Positions 35,698 to 45,300 of a stretch of DNA of 64,000 nt are shown here, piece by piece. Origin of the DNA: Chelativorans sp. ZYF759 (lineage in GTDB: Bacteria; Pseudomonadota; Alphaproteobacteria; Rhizobiales; Rhizobiaceae); the NCBI RefSeq assembly GCF_012911015.1, contig NZ_WVVV01000005.1:124255-188254 (forward strand), given 5' to 3'. Position 1 is the first letter of the stretch. Every line of letters begins with the position of its first letter. The position numbers and the translations under genes were made by a program. The notes beneath the pieces were generated by a model, which saw only the letters and a list, made by a program, of their open reading frames with translations, had not been told where the DNA came from and did not search any database.

Positions 35698-36527
35698 TGG
35701 TCGGCCCCCAGGAGTTCGCGCAGCGCGTCGCCCACGAGGTTGAAGCCAAAGACCGCCACGAGGATCGCCAGGCCGGGGAAGACGGTGAGCCACCAGGAAT
35801 CGGGCAGGTAGGTCGCGCCTTCGGCCACCATCGAACCCAGATCCGGGGTCGGCGGCTGCACGCCGAGACCGAGGAAGGAGAGCGAGGAGGCGATCAGGAT
35901 GACGAAGCCGAGGTCGAGCGTCATCTTGGTCAGGATCGAGGGCACGCAGTTGGGCAGGATCTCGCGGAACATGACGTGAAGCCGCGACGCGCCGATCACC
36001 TCTGCGGCCAGCACATAGCCCTCTTCCTTTTCGGATCGCGTGATGTTGTAGACGAGGCGCGTATACCAGGGCCACCACATGGCGGTGACCGCCAGCATGC
36101 CGTTGGTCAATGTCGGCTGGAGCACGCCCATGATCGACATGGCAAGCACCAAAGGCGGGATCGAGAGGAATACGTCGGTCAGCCGCATCAGGACATATTC
36201 GGTCCAGCCGCCCAGATAGCCGGCCAGGAGACCGATGGTCACGCCGATGGGCACTGCGATCACCAGCACCACCGCGCCCAGCATGAGCGAGATGCGGAAG
36301 GCGTAGATGATGCGGGTGAAGATGTCGCGGCCGACGAGATCTGTACCGAAGATGTAGGGCCACTCGGGCGCGCGGTTGAAGTTCGCGAAATCCACCACCG
36401 CGCCTCGGTGCGCGGGAAACGGCGCGATGAAATCGGCAAAGATGGCAGAGAAGACCACGATGAAGACGAGCAGGAGGCCCAGCATCGACATCGGGTTGCG
36501 CAAAAGGATGTAGAGGGTGCGCTGCAT
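35694..36527 (-). CDS. Oligopeptide/dipeptide ABC transporter permease (DppC-like)
   Basis: This 277-residue inner-membrane permease has the DppC N-terminal helix (LLVFIVVFSAIFADFIAPF), FGTDLVGRDIFTRIIYAFRISL, and five further helices. The EAA coupling loop lies in EGYVLAAEVIGASRLHVMFREILPN. The C-terminus FPGLAILVAVFGFNLVGDALRELL is typical. It starts 2 nt after the DppB stop. Confidence 0.92.
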   Translation of the reverse strand: MQRTLYILLRNPMSMLGLLLVFIVVFSAIFADFIAPFPAHRGAVVDFANFNRAPEWPYIFGTDLVGRDIFTRIIYAFRISLMLGAVVLVIAVPIGVTIGLLAGYLGGWTEYVLMRLTDVFLSIPPLVLAMSIMGVLQPTLTNGMLAVTAMWWPWYTRLVYNITRSEKEEGYVLAAEVIGASRLHVMFREILPNCVPSILTKMTLDLGFVILIASSLSFLGLGVQPPTPDLGSMVAEGATYLPDSWWLTVFPGLAILVAVFGFNLVGDALRELLGADQ

Positions 36528-36529
36528 GG

Positions 36530-37552
36530 TCAGGCCCTCTGCGAATGACGGATGCGGGGATTGATGTAGGCGGTGATCAGATCGACGATGATGTTGACGA
36601 TCAGGAACAGCGCGGAGATGCAGAGCACCGTGCCGACGATGGCGTTGAGGTCCTTGCGCAGGATGGCGGCCACGCCGTAGCGCGACAGACCCGGCCACGC
36701 GAAGACGGCCTCGACGAGAAAGGCGTTGCCAAGCATGGCCGCGAAGTCGAGGCCAATGATGGTCATCGACGGGATCATCGAGGGCCGGAATGCATAGCGG
36801 CGCGCGATCCGCCGTTCGGGAAAGCCATAGGCCTGGGCCATCTCGATATAGGGGCGGTCGTATGTCTCGACCATGTTCGAGCGGGTCAGCCTGGCGGCCT
36901 GGCCGATGCCGGAAAGCGCCAGCGCGAAGGCCGGCAGGACGATGTGCGAAACGGCGCTGCCGAAGGCCCGCAAATTGCCCGCCACCAGCGTGTCGACCAG
37001 CAGGAAGCCAGTGATCGAGGGAACGACATGCATGTTCGCAATCCGTCCCGCGATCGGGAAGATCGGCAGGAAATAGGCGAAGAGCAGCATCAGGATGACC
37101 GCCCACACGAAGGCGGGCGCAGAAACACCGAGGAGCGAGACCATCCTGATCGTATTGTCGGCCCAGGTGTGCCGGTAGCGGGCGGAAAGTGCGCCGAGCG
37201 GCAGGCCGATCACGATCATCATCAGCCCGGCCACGAAGATCAGTTCCAGCGTCGCTGGCAGGAACTGCGCGATGTCGCGCGTGACCGGACGGTTGGTGTA
37301 GAGCGAAATTCCCAGATCGCCCCGGGCCAGATCAGCAACGAAGTGACCGTACTGAACGGGCAATGGCTCGTTCAGATGCAATCTCTCGCGCAGGTTCTCG
37401 ACCTGCTCGGCGGTGGCGTTCGGCCCCAGCGCGATGCGCGCCGGATCGCCCGGTATGACCCGGGCGATGGAGAAGATCAGCATGGACACCCCGATGAGAA
37501 CAATCATCGACGTGACCAGCCGCTTCGCGAGAAGGCGAAGGACGGGCGACAT
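36530..37552 (-). CDS. Oligopeptide/dipeptide ABC transporter permease (DppB-like)
   Basis: This 340-residue inner-membrane permease has an N-terminal helix (VTSMIVLIGVSMLIFSIARVIPGDP), a periplasmic segment, and a core with five helices. The EAA loop is in DRPYIEMAQAYGFPERRIARRYAFRP. ATG 37552 with AGGTTGCC upstream is preferred to a GTG 12 codons earlier. It lies 64 nt after the binding-protein gene, with a hairpin in that gap, so permease expression may be lower than that of the binding protein. Confidence 0.92.
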   Translation of the reverse strand: MSPVLRLLAKRLVTSMIVLIGVSMLIFSIARVIPGDPARIALGPNATAEQVENLRERLHLNEPLPVQYGHFVADLARGDLGISLYTNRPVTRDIAQFLPATLELIFVAGLMMIVIGLPLGALSARYRHTWADNTIRMVSLLGVSAPAFVWAVILMLLFAYFLPIFPIAGRIANMHVVPSITGFLLVDTLVAGNLRAFGSAVSHIVLPAFALALSGIGQAARLTRSNMVETYDRPYIEMAQAYGFPERRIARRYAFRPSMIPSMTIIGLDFAAMLGNAFLVEAVFAWPGLSRYGVAAILRKDLNAIVGTVLCISALFLIVNIIVDLITAYINPRIRHSQRA

Positions 37553-37572
37553 GGCAACCTGCACATTCGAAG

Positions 37573-37602
37573 GGGAAGCGGCGGACACGCCGTCCGCTTC
37601 CC
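37573..37602. other. Intercistronic hairpin between binding-protein and permease genes
   Basis: GGGAAGCGGCGGAC (37573-37586) and GTCCGCTTCCC (37592-37602) pair over 11 bp with one 3-nt bulge and a 5-nt loop. It lies between the stop of the substrate-binding-protein gene and dppB, without a T tract on the minus strand. Such hairpins protect the upstream mRNA segment and favour excess binding protein. Confidence 0.5.
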
Positions 37603-37616
37603 GGTTTGGCCCCGAA

Positions 37617-39209
37617 TTACTCGGCGGTCATCTCCATCAGGCGGAAGGAGAAGCCCATGCCGTCCACACCGAAGGCGTATTCCGGCGAGGAGAGGGCGGG
37701 GACGTTGACCCGGTTGCTTGCGGCGAAGATCGACTGGCGATCATAGCCGTAGATGGTGGCCGCGAGATCCATGAGGCGGGCGTTGAGGGCGCTGTAGGCT
37801 TCATCGCGCTCTTCATCGGTCATGGCCGTACGGCCGCGCTCGAGCAGCTCGTCCACCTCCGCATCGTCGAGGTATTCCGGCGACTGCCACGTACCCGCAA
37901 CCGAGGAGTGATACATCGGATAGAGCAGCGTGTCGGGATCGCCCGTCACCGCGTTGACGAAAATCTGCGAGACGTGCGGCGTGGTTTCCGGGTTGGTCAC
38001 CAGATCGGTGAACATCGCCCACGGTACGCGCTGGATCTGAGCGTTGAAGCCGAGCTCGCTGAAGTTCGACTGCATGAGCAGCGCGAAGCGCTCCTCGATT
38101 GGCACTTCGGCAATCCAGGACAGCTCCAGCGTGAAATCGGCCGGGTCGTATTCGCAGGCCTCGAGATATTCGCGCGCGGCATCCATGTCGCGCGTCAGGA
38201 TCTGGTCTGCGGGGTTGGCGCCAAACATGCCGACGGGGATCGCACCGGTCGATGGGCTGCCCTGCGCGGCCTCGTCGGTGATCGCCACCATCTGAAGGGC
38301 CGCCTCGTAGTCGAAGGCGCTTACCAATGCGCGGCGGCAATTGACGTCGTCCAGCGGCGCCTTGGTTGTGTTGAGCTTGACATAGAAGGCGCCTCCGCCG
38401 GTCTCCTGCAGGAGCTGGGCGCCGGTGCCGGCAAGCGACCGCAGCACTTCCGGCGGAAGCCATTGCGAGGAGATGTCGTGCTCGTTCTGCGCGATCAGCG
38501 TCCGCACGGTCGCGGCTTCCAGGCCGTAGCGGAGGCGGACAGTGTCTGGTGCGGCGTCGGGCACCCCGAGGAAATAGTCGGGGTTCTTCTCCATCACGGT
38601 CTCTTCCTGGGGATTGTGCGAGACCACGACATAGGCACCGGTGCCGGCACCGTTGTCCGACAGAAATGCTTCACCCCAATCGCCCATCTCGTCGTCGCCC
38701 TCGGCGAGATTGTCCATGACAAGCTGCTTGTCGACGATGGGCAGGCGCACCAGCGAGGCGATGAATGGCGAGTAGGGTTCATCGAGCGAGAAGCGGACGG
38801 TGTGGTCGTCCACAGCCTCGATGCCGGTGACGTTCGCGAACAGGAATGACAGACCCTGGCCGAGCGCCTTTATGCGATCATAGGAGAAGACCACGTCTTC
38901 CGCGGTCATGGCGTTGCCGCTCTGGAACGTGACGTCCTGGCGCAGCGTGACGACAAAATCATTGCCGTCGATCTCCCAGCTCTCGGCAAGGTGGGGGCTG
39001 TAACCCGGTTCGCCTTGGGCGGGCAGGACCAGCGTGTCGTAGACGTTGAACATCAGCAGGGAGTCGGCATAGTCCGACGCCTTGCCGGGATCGAGTTCAC
39101 CGACCGGGACCTCGTCCAGGCTGAGTACGGTCTGGGCGGCTGCAGGCAATGCCGTAAGCGACGTTGCCGCTAGCAAAGCTGCTGTAAGCGGGAGTGCAAA
39201 TCTCTTCAT
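37617..39209 (-). CDS. Extracellular solute-binding protein, family 5 (DppA/OppA-like)
   Basis: This 530-residue periplasmic binding protein has a Sec signal peptide (MKRFALPLTAALLAATSLTALPAAAQ, cleavage near residue 26). Family 5 features are LAESWEIDGNDFVVTLRQDVTFQSGNAMTAEDVVFSYDR and GTGAYVVVSHNPQEETVMEKNPDYF. ATG at 39209 is chosen over a GTG three codons earlier because AGAGG lies about 9 nt upstream. It delivers substrate to the DppBCDF-type importer encoded downstream. Specificity in this family ranges from peptides to glutathione and opines. Confidence 0.92.
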   Translation of the reverse strand: MKRFALPLTAALLAATSLTALPAAAQTVLSLDEVPVGELDPGKASDYADSLLMFNVYDTLVLPAQGEPGYSPHLAESWEIDGNDFVVTLRQDVTFQSGNAMTAEDVVFSYDRIKALGQGLSFLFANVTGIEAVDDHTVRFSLDEPYSPFIASLVRLPIVDKQLVMDNLAEGDDEMGDWGEAFLSDNGAGTGAYVVVSHNPQEETVMEKNPDYFLGVPDAAPDTVRLRYGLEAATVRTLIAQNEHDISSQWLPPEVLRSLAGTGAQLLQETGGGAFYVKLNTTKAPLDDVNCRRALVSAFDYEAALQMVAITDEAAQGSPSTGAIPVGMFGANPADQILTRDMDAAREYLEACEYDPADFTLELSWIAEVPIEERFALLMQSNFSELGFNAQIQRVPWAMFTDLVTNPETTPHVSQIFVNAVTGDPDTLLYPMYHSSVAGTWQSPEYLDDAEVDELLERGRTAMTDEERDEAYSALNARLMDLAATIYGYDRQSIFAASNRVNVPALSSPEYAFGVDGMGFSFRLMEMTAE

Positions 39210-39288
39210 GGTTTTCACCTCTGACTGTTCGAAGCTTCATGCGTTTCTTGTTCTTGCTGCCGACGGTCCGTACGCTTGGCCGTCGTGA

Positions 39289-39891
39289 TCAGGTCGTCTC
39301 CTCCTTGGGTGCCTTCTCGCCGAACACGTCCATCGTTCCGACCCACAGAATGGTCGCCGGGCTGTCCGTATGGTTCCAGGAGGAGTGGATCTTGGTGGAC
39401 TGAAAGTGCAGGGAATCGCCGGCTTCCAGAACGCTTCGTTCGCCGGCGACCTCGACCGTAACGGCCCCTTCGAGGACGTAGAACATCTCCTCGCCTTCAT
39501 GGGCGATCGGCTCGGATCGGTGGCCGGGCGGCTCGTGGATGATGACGCTTCGCAGCGTGCTCCCCTCGAAGGACGACGACAGGCGCTCATAAGTCAGCGA
39601 GTTGGGGCTGACGGCATAGACCGGCCGCTCGTCATGGCGGGTCACAGGGCCTTCCGGCTTGGGCTGCGCGAGCAACTGGCCAACGTCCATCCGCAGGACG
39701 CGTGCGACCGAGACCAACGAGGACAAGGACGGCGAGGTTATGCCGCGCTCGATCTGGGAAATGAAGCCAACGGACAGTCCCGAGCCGAGGGCGACTTCCT
39801 TGAGGGTCAGTTTCAGATACTGGCGTCGGCCGCGCAGCCGCTCCCCCAGCGGCGAGAGCCCATCTTCTGAGACCTTGAACTGTTGCGACAT
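39289..39891 (-). CDS. XRE-cupin transcriptional regulator
   Basis: This 200-residue regulator has a helix-turn-helix at about residues 13-65 (LRGRRQYLKLTLKEVALGSGLSVGFISQIERGITSPSLSSLVSVARVL) and a C-terminal cupin_2 domain (HEGEEMFYVLEGAVTVEVAGE, then LEAGDSLHFQSTKIHSSWNH) for ligand sensing. Relatives such as PuuR control amine and amino-acid catabolism. It is the first gene of the minus-strand cluster, 79 nt before the binding-protein gene, so it likely regulates the importer and hydantoinase genes. ATG 39891 has GAGGG upstream, and a perfect inverted repeat lies 14-28 nt before it. Confidence 0.9.
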   Translation of the reverse strand: MSQQFKVSEDGLSPLGERLRGRRQYLKLTLKEVALGSGLSVGFISQIERGITSPSLSSLVSVARVLRMDVGQLLAQPKPEGPVTRHDERPVYAVSPNSLTYERLSSSFEGSTLRSVIIHEPPGHRSEPIAHEGEEMFYVLEGAVTVEVAGERSVLEAGDSLHFQSTKIHSSWNHTDSPATILWVGTMDVFGEKAPKEETT

Positions 39892-39904
39892 CGTCCGCCC
39901 TCTG

Positions 39905-39948
39905 TTTAGCAACGCTAAAATTGAAGCAGGACTATAATGGAGTGTCAA
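39905..39948 (-). promoter_or_regulatory. Promoter and inverted-repeat operator of the XRE-cupin gene
   Basis: On the minus strand TTGACA (39948-39943), 17 nt and TTCAAT (39925-39920) form a promoter. Just downstream lies the perfect inverted repeat TTTAGC-N3-GCTAAA (39905-39919), 14 nt before the regulator ATG. A further TTTAGC half-site is at 40002-40007. Autoregulation is inferred. Confidence 0.55.
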
Positions 39949-40079
39949 GCGCTATCGCCCTGCGACATTCACGCCTGTTCCACCATGACGTGTAACGGCC
40001 GTTTAGCAAAGGGCGACACGGAAGGCTGCTTGGGAGGGGATGCGGCGGATTAAGCCGCACTGCACGTATGTTCAGACGC

Positions 40080-40190
40080 CTATTCGGCGGTGAAGCCCTT
40101 GCCCAGATAGACCATCCCGGCCGCAGCTATCACGGCCAGGCTTGTGGAAAAGGCTTCATAGCCCATGACGAGGATGATTGCAGCGGACAT
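40080..40190 (-). CDS. 36-residue single-span membrane peptide, stress-promoter driven
   Basis: ATG at 40190 with AGGA about 8 nt upstream encodes 36 residues: a short N-terminus, a hydrophobic helix with a Gly-Tyr-Glu kink (AAIILVMGYEAFSTSLAVIAAAGMVYLG) and a charged end. No homologue is recognised. Support for a real gene comes from the exact GGAAC-N16-CGTT box 29 nt upstream on the same strand. It lies isolated between the XRE regulator and the isomerase gene. Confidence 0.5.
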   Translation of the reverse strand: MSAAIILVMGYEAFSTSLAVIAAAGMVYLGKGFTAE

Positions 40191-40219
40191 GGGAGTGTCC
40201 TTTCGGTGAACGACCTCCC

Positions 40220-40244
40220 AACGACCGGGAGCCGACGAGGTTCC
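40220..40244 (-). promoter_or_regulatory. EcfG/RpoE2-type promoter of the 36-residue peptide gene
   Basis: On the minus strand GGAAC (40244-40240), 16 nt and CGTT (40223-40220) match the general-stress consensus exactly. The start codon at 40190 is 29 nt downstream. Confidence 0.65.
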
Positions 40245-40357
40245 ATCGCCCAGAGATTTCCCTGATGAACCGCTCCGGCACGGCAACGACCGCTTCTGGC
40301 CAAGCCTCCCGTCCCCTGCTAATTCCCAGCCCGTATAAGCATGACAAGGGGACAGCC

Positions 40358-40981
40358 ATGACGAGTGGAAATCGGGCAGGCATGATCGAATTCCATTTCG
40401 ATTTCATCTCTCCCTTCGGTTTTTTTGCCAGCCTGCGGATCGACGAGATCGGCGCGCGCCACGGCTATGCGACGGACTGGCAGTCCATGCTGGTCGGCAT
40501 CAGCGTGCTGAAGGTGATGGGCCTGAAAGCGATCCCGGCAACTCCATTGAAGGGGGAGTACGCGCGCAATGACGCCGAACGCTACTGCCGCCGTCACGGG
40601 ATCGAGCTTGCGCGACCCTTCGGAGAAACCCCGGCCAATCCGCTGCCGGCCGGCCGCTCCTTTCACTGGGCACGCAAGCATGCACCGGAGCAGGCGAAGG
40701 CACTCGCAAAAGCTATCTTCGCGGCCTATTGGCTTGAGGGACGCGACATCGGGTCACTCGATCTGGTGCTGGATCTCGCCGGCCATCATGGCATCGATCG
40801 CAGTGCCCTCGCGGAAGGCCATGCAAGCGGCGAAGCCTCCGATCTGTTGCGAAGAGCCGTCGACCGGTCGCTGGAAAAGGGGGTTTTCGGCTCCCCCTTC
40901 TTTATCGTCGAGGGAGAGCCCTTCTTCGGGGTCGAGAAACTGGAACTGATGGAAGAGTGGATCGAGGCAGGCGGCTGGTAG
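40358..40981 (+). CDS. DsbA-family / 2-hydroxychromene-2-carboxylate isomerase-like protein (kappa GST fold)
   Basis: This 207-residue thioredoxin-fold protein opens with MIEFHFDFISPFGFFAS, where the Ser in the Ile-Ser-Pro-Phe motif replaces the CxxC of DsbA and is the catalytic Ser of kappa-class GST/HCCA isomerases. The helical insert and the C-terminal GVFGSPFFIVEGEPFFGVEKLELMEEWI (cis-Pro region Gly-Ser-Pro) complete the fold. It uses glutathione and isomerises chromene-type aromatics in naphthalene catabolism, but many relatives have unknown roles. ATG 40358 with AAGGGGA is chosen. There are no aromatic-catabolic partners next to it. Confidence 0.85.
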   Translation: MTSGNRAGMIEFHFDFISPFGFFASLRIDEIGARHGYATDWQSMLVGISVLKVMGLKAIPATPLKGEYARNDAERYCRRHGIELARPFGETPANPLPAGRSFHWARKHAPEQAKALAKAIFAAYWLEGRDIGSLDLVLDLAGHHGIDRSALAEGHASGEASDLLRRAVDRSLEKGVFGSPFFIVEGEPFFGVEKLELMEEWIEAGGW

Positions 40982-41081
40982 GCGCGCGGCGCCCTTACGC
41001 TGGCAGGCCAAGCCGGCCATGCTTGCACGCTTGGCCCGGACATGTTCCGCATGCAAGGTCGAAAGGACAGGGAATCACCAT

Positions 41082-42326
41082 TTGACCAGCTTCCGCTTTC
41101 TGCATGCGGCCGACCTTCATCTCGGCAGTCCCTTTCTGGGGCTGGCCGTCAAGGACGCGCAGGTGGCCGAGCTGTTCGCGCGCGCCACGCGCGATGCGTT
41201 TTCCCGTCTCGTCACCGTAGCCATCGAGTCCAAGGTCGCCTTCATGGTCATCGCAGGTGACATCTATGATGGCGAATGGCGCGACAACAGCATCGGCCTC
41301 TTCTTCAATCGAGAAATGGCGCGGCTGGATCGCGCTGGCATTCCGGTCGTGCTGGTGAAGGGCAATCACGATGCCGACAGCGTCGTGACACGATCGATCA
41401 CCATGCCCGAAAGCGTGCGCCAGTTTGCCAGCCGCAAGCCGTCCACGATCGTGCTGGACGATATCAAGGTGGCACTCCACGGCCAGAGTTTCGCCGACCG
41501 TGCTGCCCCGGACAACCTGGCGCTGGCCTATCCCGATCCGGTGCCTGGCCATTTCAACATAGGCGTGCTGCACACTTCGCTTACAGGACGTCCGCCCCAT
41601 GCCAATTATGCGCCTTGTTCGGTGGCGGATCTCCGGTCGCGCGGCTATGATTACTGGGCGCTCGGTCATGTTCACGATTACGAACTGGTGGCCGAACATC
41701 CGCACATTGTCTTTCCCGGCAATATACAGGGGCGCAATGTCCGCGAGACAGGCGCGAAGGGCGGCGTGCTCGTCGCGGTCGACGGCGGTCGCGTTGCGGG
41801 GCTTGAAAGGGTATTCGTCGACCAGGCGCGCTTTGCCCAGGTCGGTATCGACATTTCCCAATACGAGAGCCTGCCCGACATTCTGCGTGCGTGCGAGGCC
41901 ACATGTTCCGCGCTCCTGGAGGGCGCCGACGATGTGCCGCACGCTATCCGGCTGAAACTGGCGGGCGAGACCCCGCTGAAGGGGTGGCTTCTGGCCGAGC
42001 GAAGCCAGCTGACGGACGAGTTGCAGGCGGCGTGCCACCGGGTGAGTGCCGATTTCTGGCTCGAAAAACTGGTTCTCGATCTCGCCAGTCCTCCCCTTGG
42101 CTCGCCGAGAAACGGCGAGGTGACAGTCGAACTCGCAGCGCTGGTCGATGCCGTCCTGGCCGATCCGGCGCTCGCGACGCGGGCGGAAGAGATTGTCCAG
42201 GAAATCCGCGCCAAGATGCCCTTCGCTCCCGGCGAGGGCGATGGACTGTCGGGCGAATCCATCTCCGAACTCCTGGCCGAAGCACGCGAAGTGGCGCTCG
42301 CGCGATCGATGGAGAACCGGGAATGA
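41082..42326 (+). CDS. SbcD/Mre11-type DNA repair exonuclease (YhaO-like)
   Basis: This 414-residue calcineurin-like phosphoesterase of the Mre11/SbcD type has the metal-binding motifs HAADLHLGS, VIAGDIYDGEW, LVKGNHDAD and the final GHVH. The C-terminal region should contact its SMC-like partner. Together they form a DNA end-processing nuclease. The start is TTG at 41082, because the Phe-Leu-His-Ala-Ala-Asp motif has to begin a few residues after it and GGGA lies upstream; no ATG is nearby. The next gene overlaps by ATGA (42323-42326). Confidence 0.9.
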   Translation: MTSFRFLHAADLHLGSPFLGLAVKDAQVAELFARATRDAFSRLVTVAIESKVAFMVIAGDIYDGEWRDNSIGLFFNREMARLDRAGIPVVLVKGNHDADSVVTRSITMPESVRQFASRKPSTIVLDDIKVALHGQSFADRAAPDNLALAYPDPVPGHFNIGVLHTSLTGRPPHANYAPCSVADLRSRGYDYWALGHVHDYELVAEHPHIVFPGNIQGRNVRETGAKGGVLVAVDGGRVAGLERVFVDQARFAQVGIDISQYESLPDILRACEATCSALLEGADDVPHAIRLKLAGETPLKGWLLAERSQLTDELQAACHRVSADFWLEKLVLDLASPPLGSPRNGEVTVELAALVDAVLADPALATRAEEIVQEIRAKMPFAPGEGDGLSGESISELLAEAREVALARSMENRE

Positions 42327-45300
42327 GGATCGCCCGGCTTGATCTCATACGCTATGGTGCGCTCAGTGACCGCGAGCTGATCTTTCGGCCCGGTGCTGCC
42401 GTCCATGTCATCCATGGCGCCAACGAGGCCGGCAAGAGCACCGCGCTTTGTGCGCTCTCGGATCTCCTGTTCGGCTTCGGCCAGCGCAAGACGCACGATT
42501 TCCTTCATGAGGGCAGCGCGCTGCGCGTGGGGGCGACGCTTGAAACGCGCGACGGCCGCACCATCGCCTTCCGGCGGCGTCGCGGCAACAAGAACACGTT
42601 GCTCTCTTCCGGCGATGAGGAAGAGGCGCTGCCCGACGACGCACTGGCGCCGTTTCTCGGCAACCTTACACGGCCGGTTTTCGAGCGCGCCTTTGGCCTC
42701 GATTCCGCCCGGCTCAGGGCGGGCTCTCAGGAGATGCTCGCATCCGGCGGCGAACTTGGCGCCATGCTCTTTGCCGCGTCGTCCGGAATCCTGGGTGTGG
42801 CGGCGGCGCGCAAGGCGCTGGAGATTGACGCCGAGAGGATCTTCACGCCCCGGAAATCTGGCCAACGCGTCTTCTACCAACTCCTCGAAAGGCACGAGAC
42901 GGCGCGAGCAGACGAAAGATCGTCGGAACTGCGCGCCAGCGAGTGGAAACGTCTCAACGACGACATCGCGCGGCTCGAAGGCGAGCACGAGGACAGGGTT
43001 CGCGTGCGGGGGGAAGTGCGCCAGCGTCGGACTGAAACGGATACGCTGCGGCGTCTTTCGCCGGTTCTTGCGGAGATTGACGACGAGGCGCGGCAGCTCG
43101 AGGCCTATGCCGACATAGCGGAGTTTTCCGACGAACTCGGTCCCCGCTTGCTCGCCGTCCTTGCCGATGCGGAACACGGCAGACGGGCCATCGAGCAGGC
43201 GCAGGCTTCGGTCGACCGCATCCGCAGGGACATCGAACGCATCACCGTGACACCCGAACTGGCAGCGGCTCTTGTCCCGGTGGCGGGCGTCTTCGACCGC
43301 CGCGGCAGCGTGGCCAAGGACCAGACCGATCTGCCGCGCGTCATTGGCGAGCGGGATCAGTTTTCCGCGAAGATCCAGGAGATGGCGGCTCGGATCGGTA
43401 TCCGACCCGAGCGGTTCGAGGAGGGGCAGCCGACCGATGCCGAGATCGCTCGGATCGAGCAGCAACTGGCAAGGCACGCCGATGCCGAGCGCCGCATCGA
43501 GGAACTCGACGGTCGCCTGGCGGAAGACGACGAGGCGCTGCGGAAGCTCGAGGAGGACAGGCCGCGGTCAGCCTTGATGGACCCGGCTCCCTGGCGCAGC
43601 CGGCTTGCGGCGCTGAAACCTGATCTCGACCGCCTGATCTCCTTCGAGGCAGCGAGCATCGACCTGGCCGGCCGGCGCCGCAGGCTGGGGGAGCGCGCAG
43701 CCCGACTTGATCCGCCCGTCCTCGAACTGGCCAGACTAGCCCGCGCGCCGCTGCCCTCGCGCGCCGAAACGGCCGAGCGGCGTGACGCGATCCACGCGGC
43801 GCGCAGCGCGGTCGAGGCCATCGAGGCGCGCCTGAACTCGCTACACGCCGAATTGGCGGAACTGGACAGGACGACGACTTCAGCGGATTTTTCCACCCTG
43901 CCCACGCTGGAATCCATCGCTGCCGCGCGTAGTGCCCGCGATGCGGCGCTCTCAGCGCTTGGCGGTGGCGTGCAGGGTGCTCCAAGCGCAGAAGAACTGT
44001 CGCGCGAGATACGCGGCGTGCAGGCGCTGACGGCGGTGGCCGACACGTTGGTCGACACGGCCTTGCGCGAGACGGAGAGGCTGGCTCGGCTTGCTTCCGC
44101 CAGAGAGCGGCAGGCTGCAATCTCGGTGTCAGTCGCGACCGAGGAAACCATCCTGGACGAGGCGCGCGTTCAACTGGCGTCGCTACAGGCGGCCTACGAG
44201 GCCTCGTTCCAGGCGACGGGCATTCAGCCGCGTTCGCCCGAAAATATGCTCGACTGGCTCGCCGAGGTCGCACAACTCCTCGAACTCCGCGAAGAAATCG
44301 AGACCGAGGCAGAGCGGATTTCCGGCATGGATCATCTCGGGCACTCGCTCCTGGAGCCGTTGCGCCGGATCGGCGAGGGAGTTGGTCTTCCGAACCCTGA
44401 GGGCCTTCCTCTGGCTGCGCTCGCTCGTGCCGTCGAGGAGAGGCTCGAAGCGATCCAGCGCGTGTGGGAGGACAGTCGCGAGAACGCCATCCAGCGGAGC
44501 CAGTGCGAGGCACGGCTGGAGCAATTCCGCAAGTCACGAGAGGCAGTCTCAGCCGAGAGGCTGCGCCTGCTCGGTGAGTTGCATGAGCATGCAAGGCCGC
44601 TTGGCGTGGGAGATACGGCCACGCCCGTCGAAGTGCGGTCGGCACTCGCCGTCTGGAAGCAGGTGCCGCCGCTGCGGCTGGAACGCGAGAACAGGGACAG
44701 GCGCGTGCGCGGCATGGAGCGCGACATCGGGGCTTTCGAGAAGGACGTCGCGGAACTCGTGGCACAATTCGCGCCCGACCTGGAGGGGCAGCCGCCCGCT
44801 CAGGCCATAGGAGCGCTGAACGAGCGGGCGCGCGAAGCGTCAGTGGCCGCCGCCCGTGAGAAAGAAGCGCGCGCGGAACTGGAAGAGGCCGACGAGGCAC
44901 TGACGCAGGCGCGTCATGGATACGAAGCTGCGCAAGCGGCTCTCGTGACCTTGCTTGGCGATAGCGCTGCGCCTGAGGAAGCCTCCGCGCTTGCCGAGCG
45001 ACTCCGCGCGCGTGCGGAACTTCGCGGCAAGCTCGATGCCTGCCGGAACCGCTTTCGCCAGATAGCACCCGACCGAAGCGAAGAAAGTGTCCGCGAGACG
45101 TTGCGGGGCCTCGATCTCGTCGAGGCGGATACAGAACTGGCGCGCCTTGAAGCCGAAGAAAAGAGCCTCGATGCCGAGGTGAACGAGGTCTACGCGCAGC
45201 TGTCGGCTCTGCGCGCTGAGCGGACGAAACTCAGCCAGGCGCCGGGCGCGGAGGCAGCAGCATTCGAACGCCATGCAGCTGAAGCCGAGATGGTGGCGGC

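Noticed and set aside
39994-40003. Perfect 10-bp palindrome AACGGCCGTT
   Set aside because: It is not placed at a promoter or paired with other copies, so no function can be assigned.
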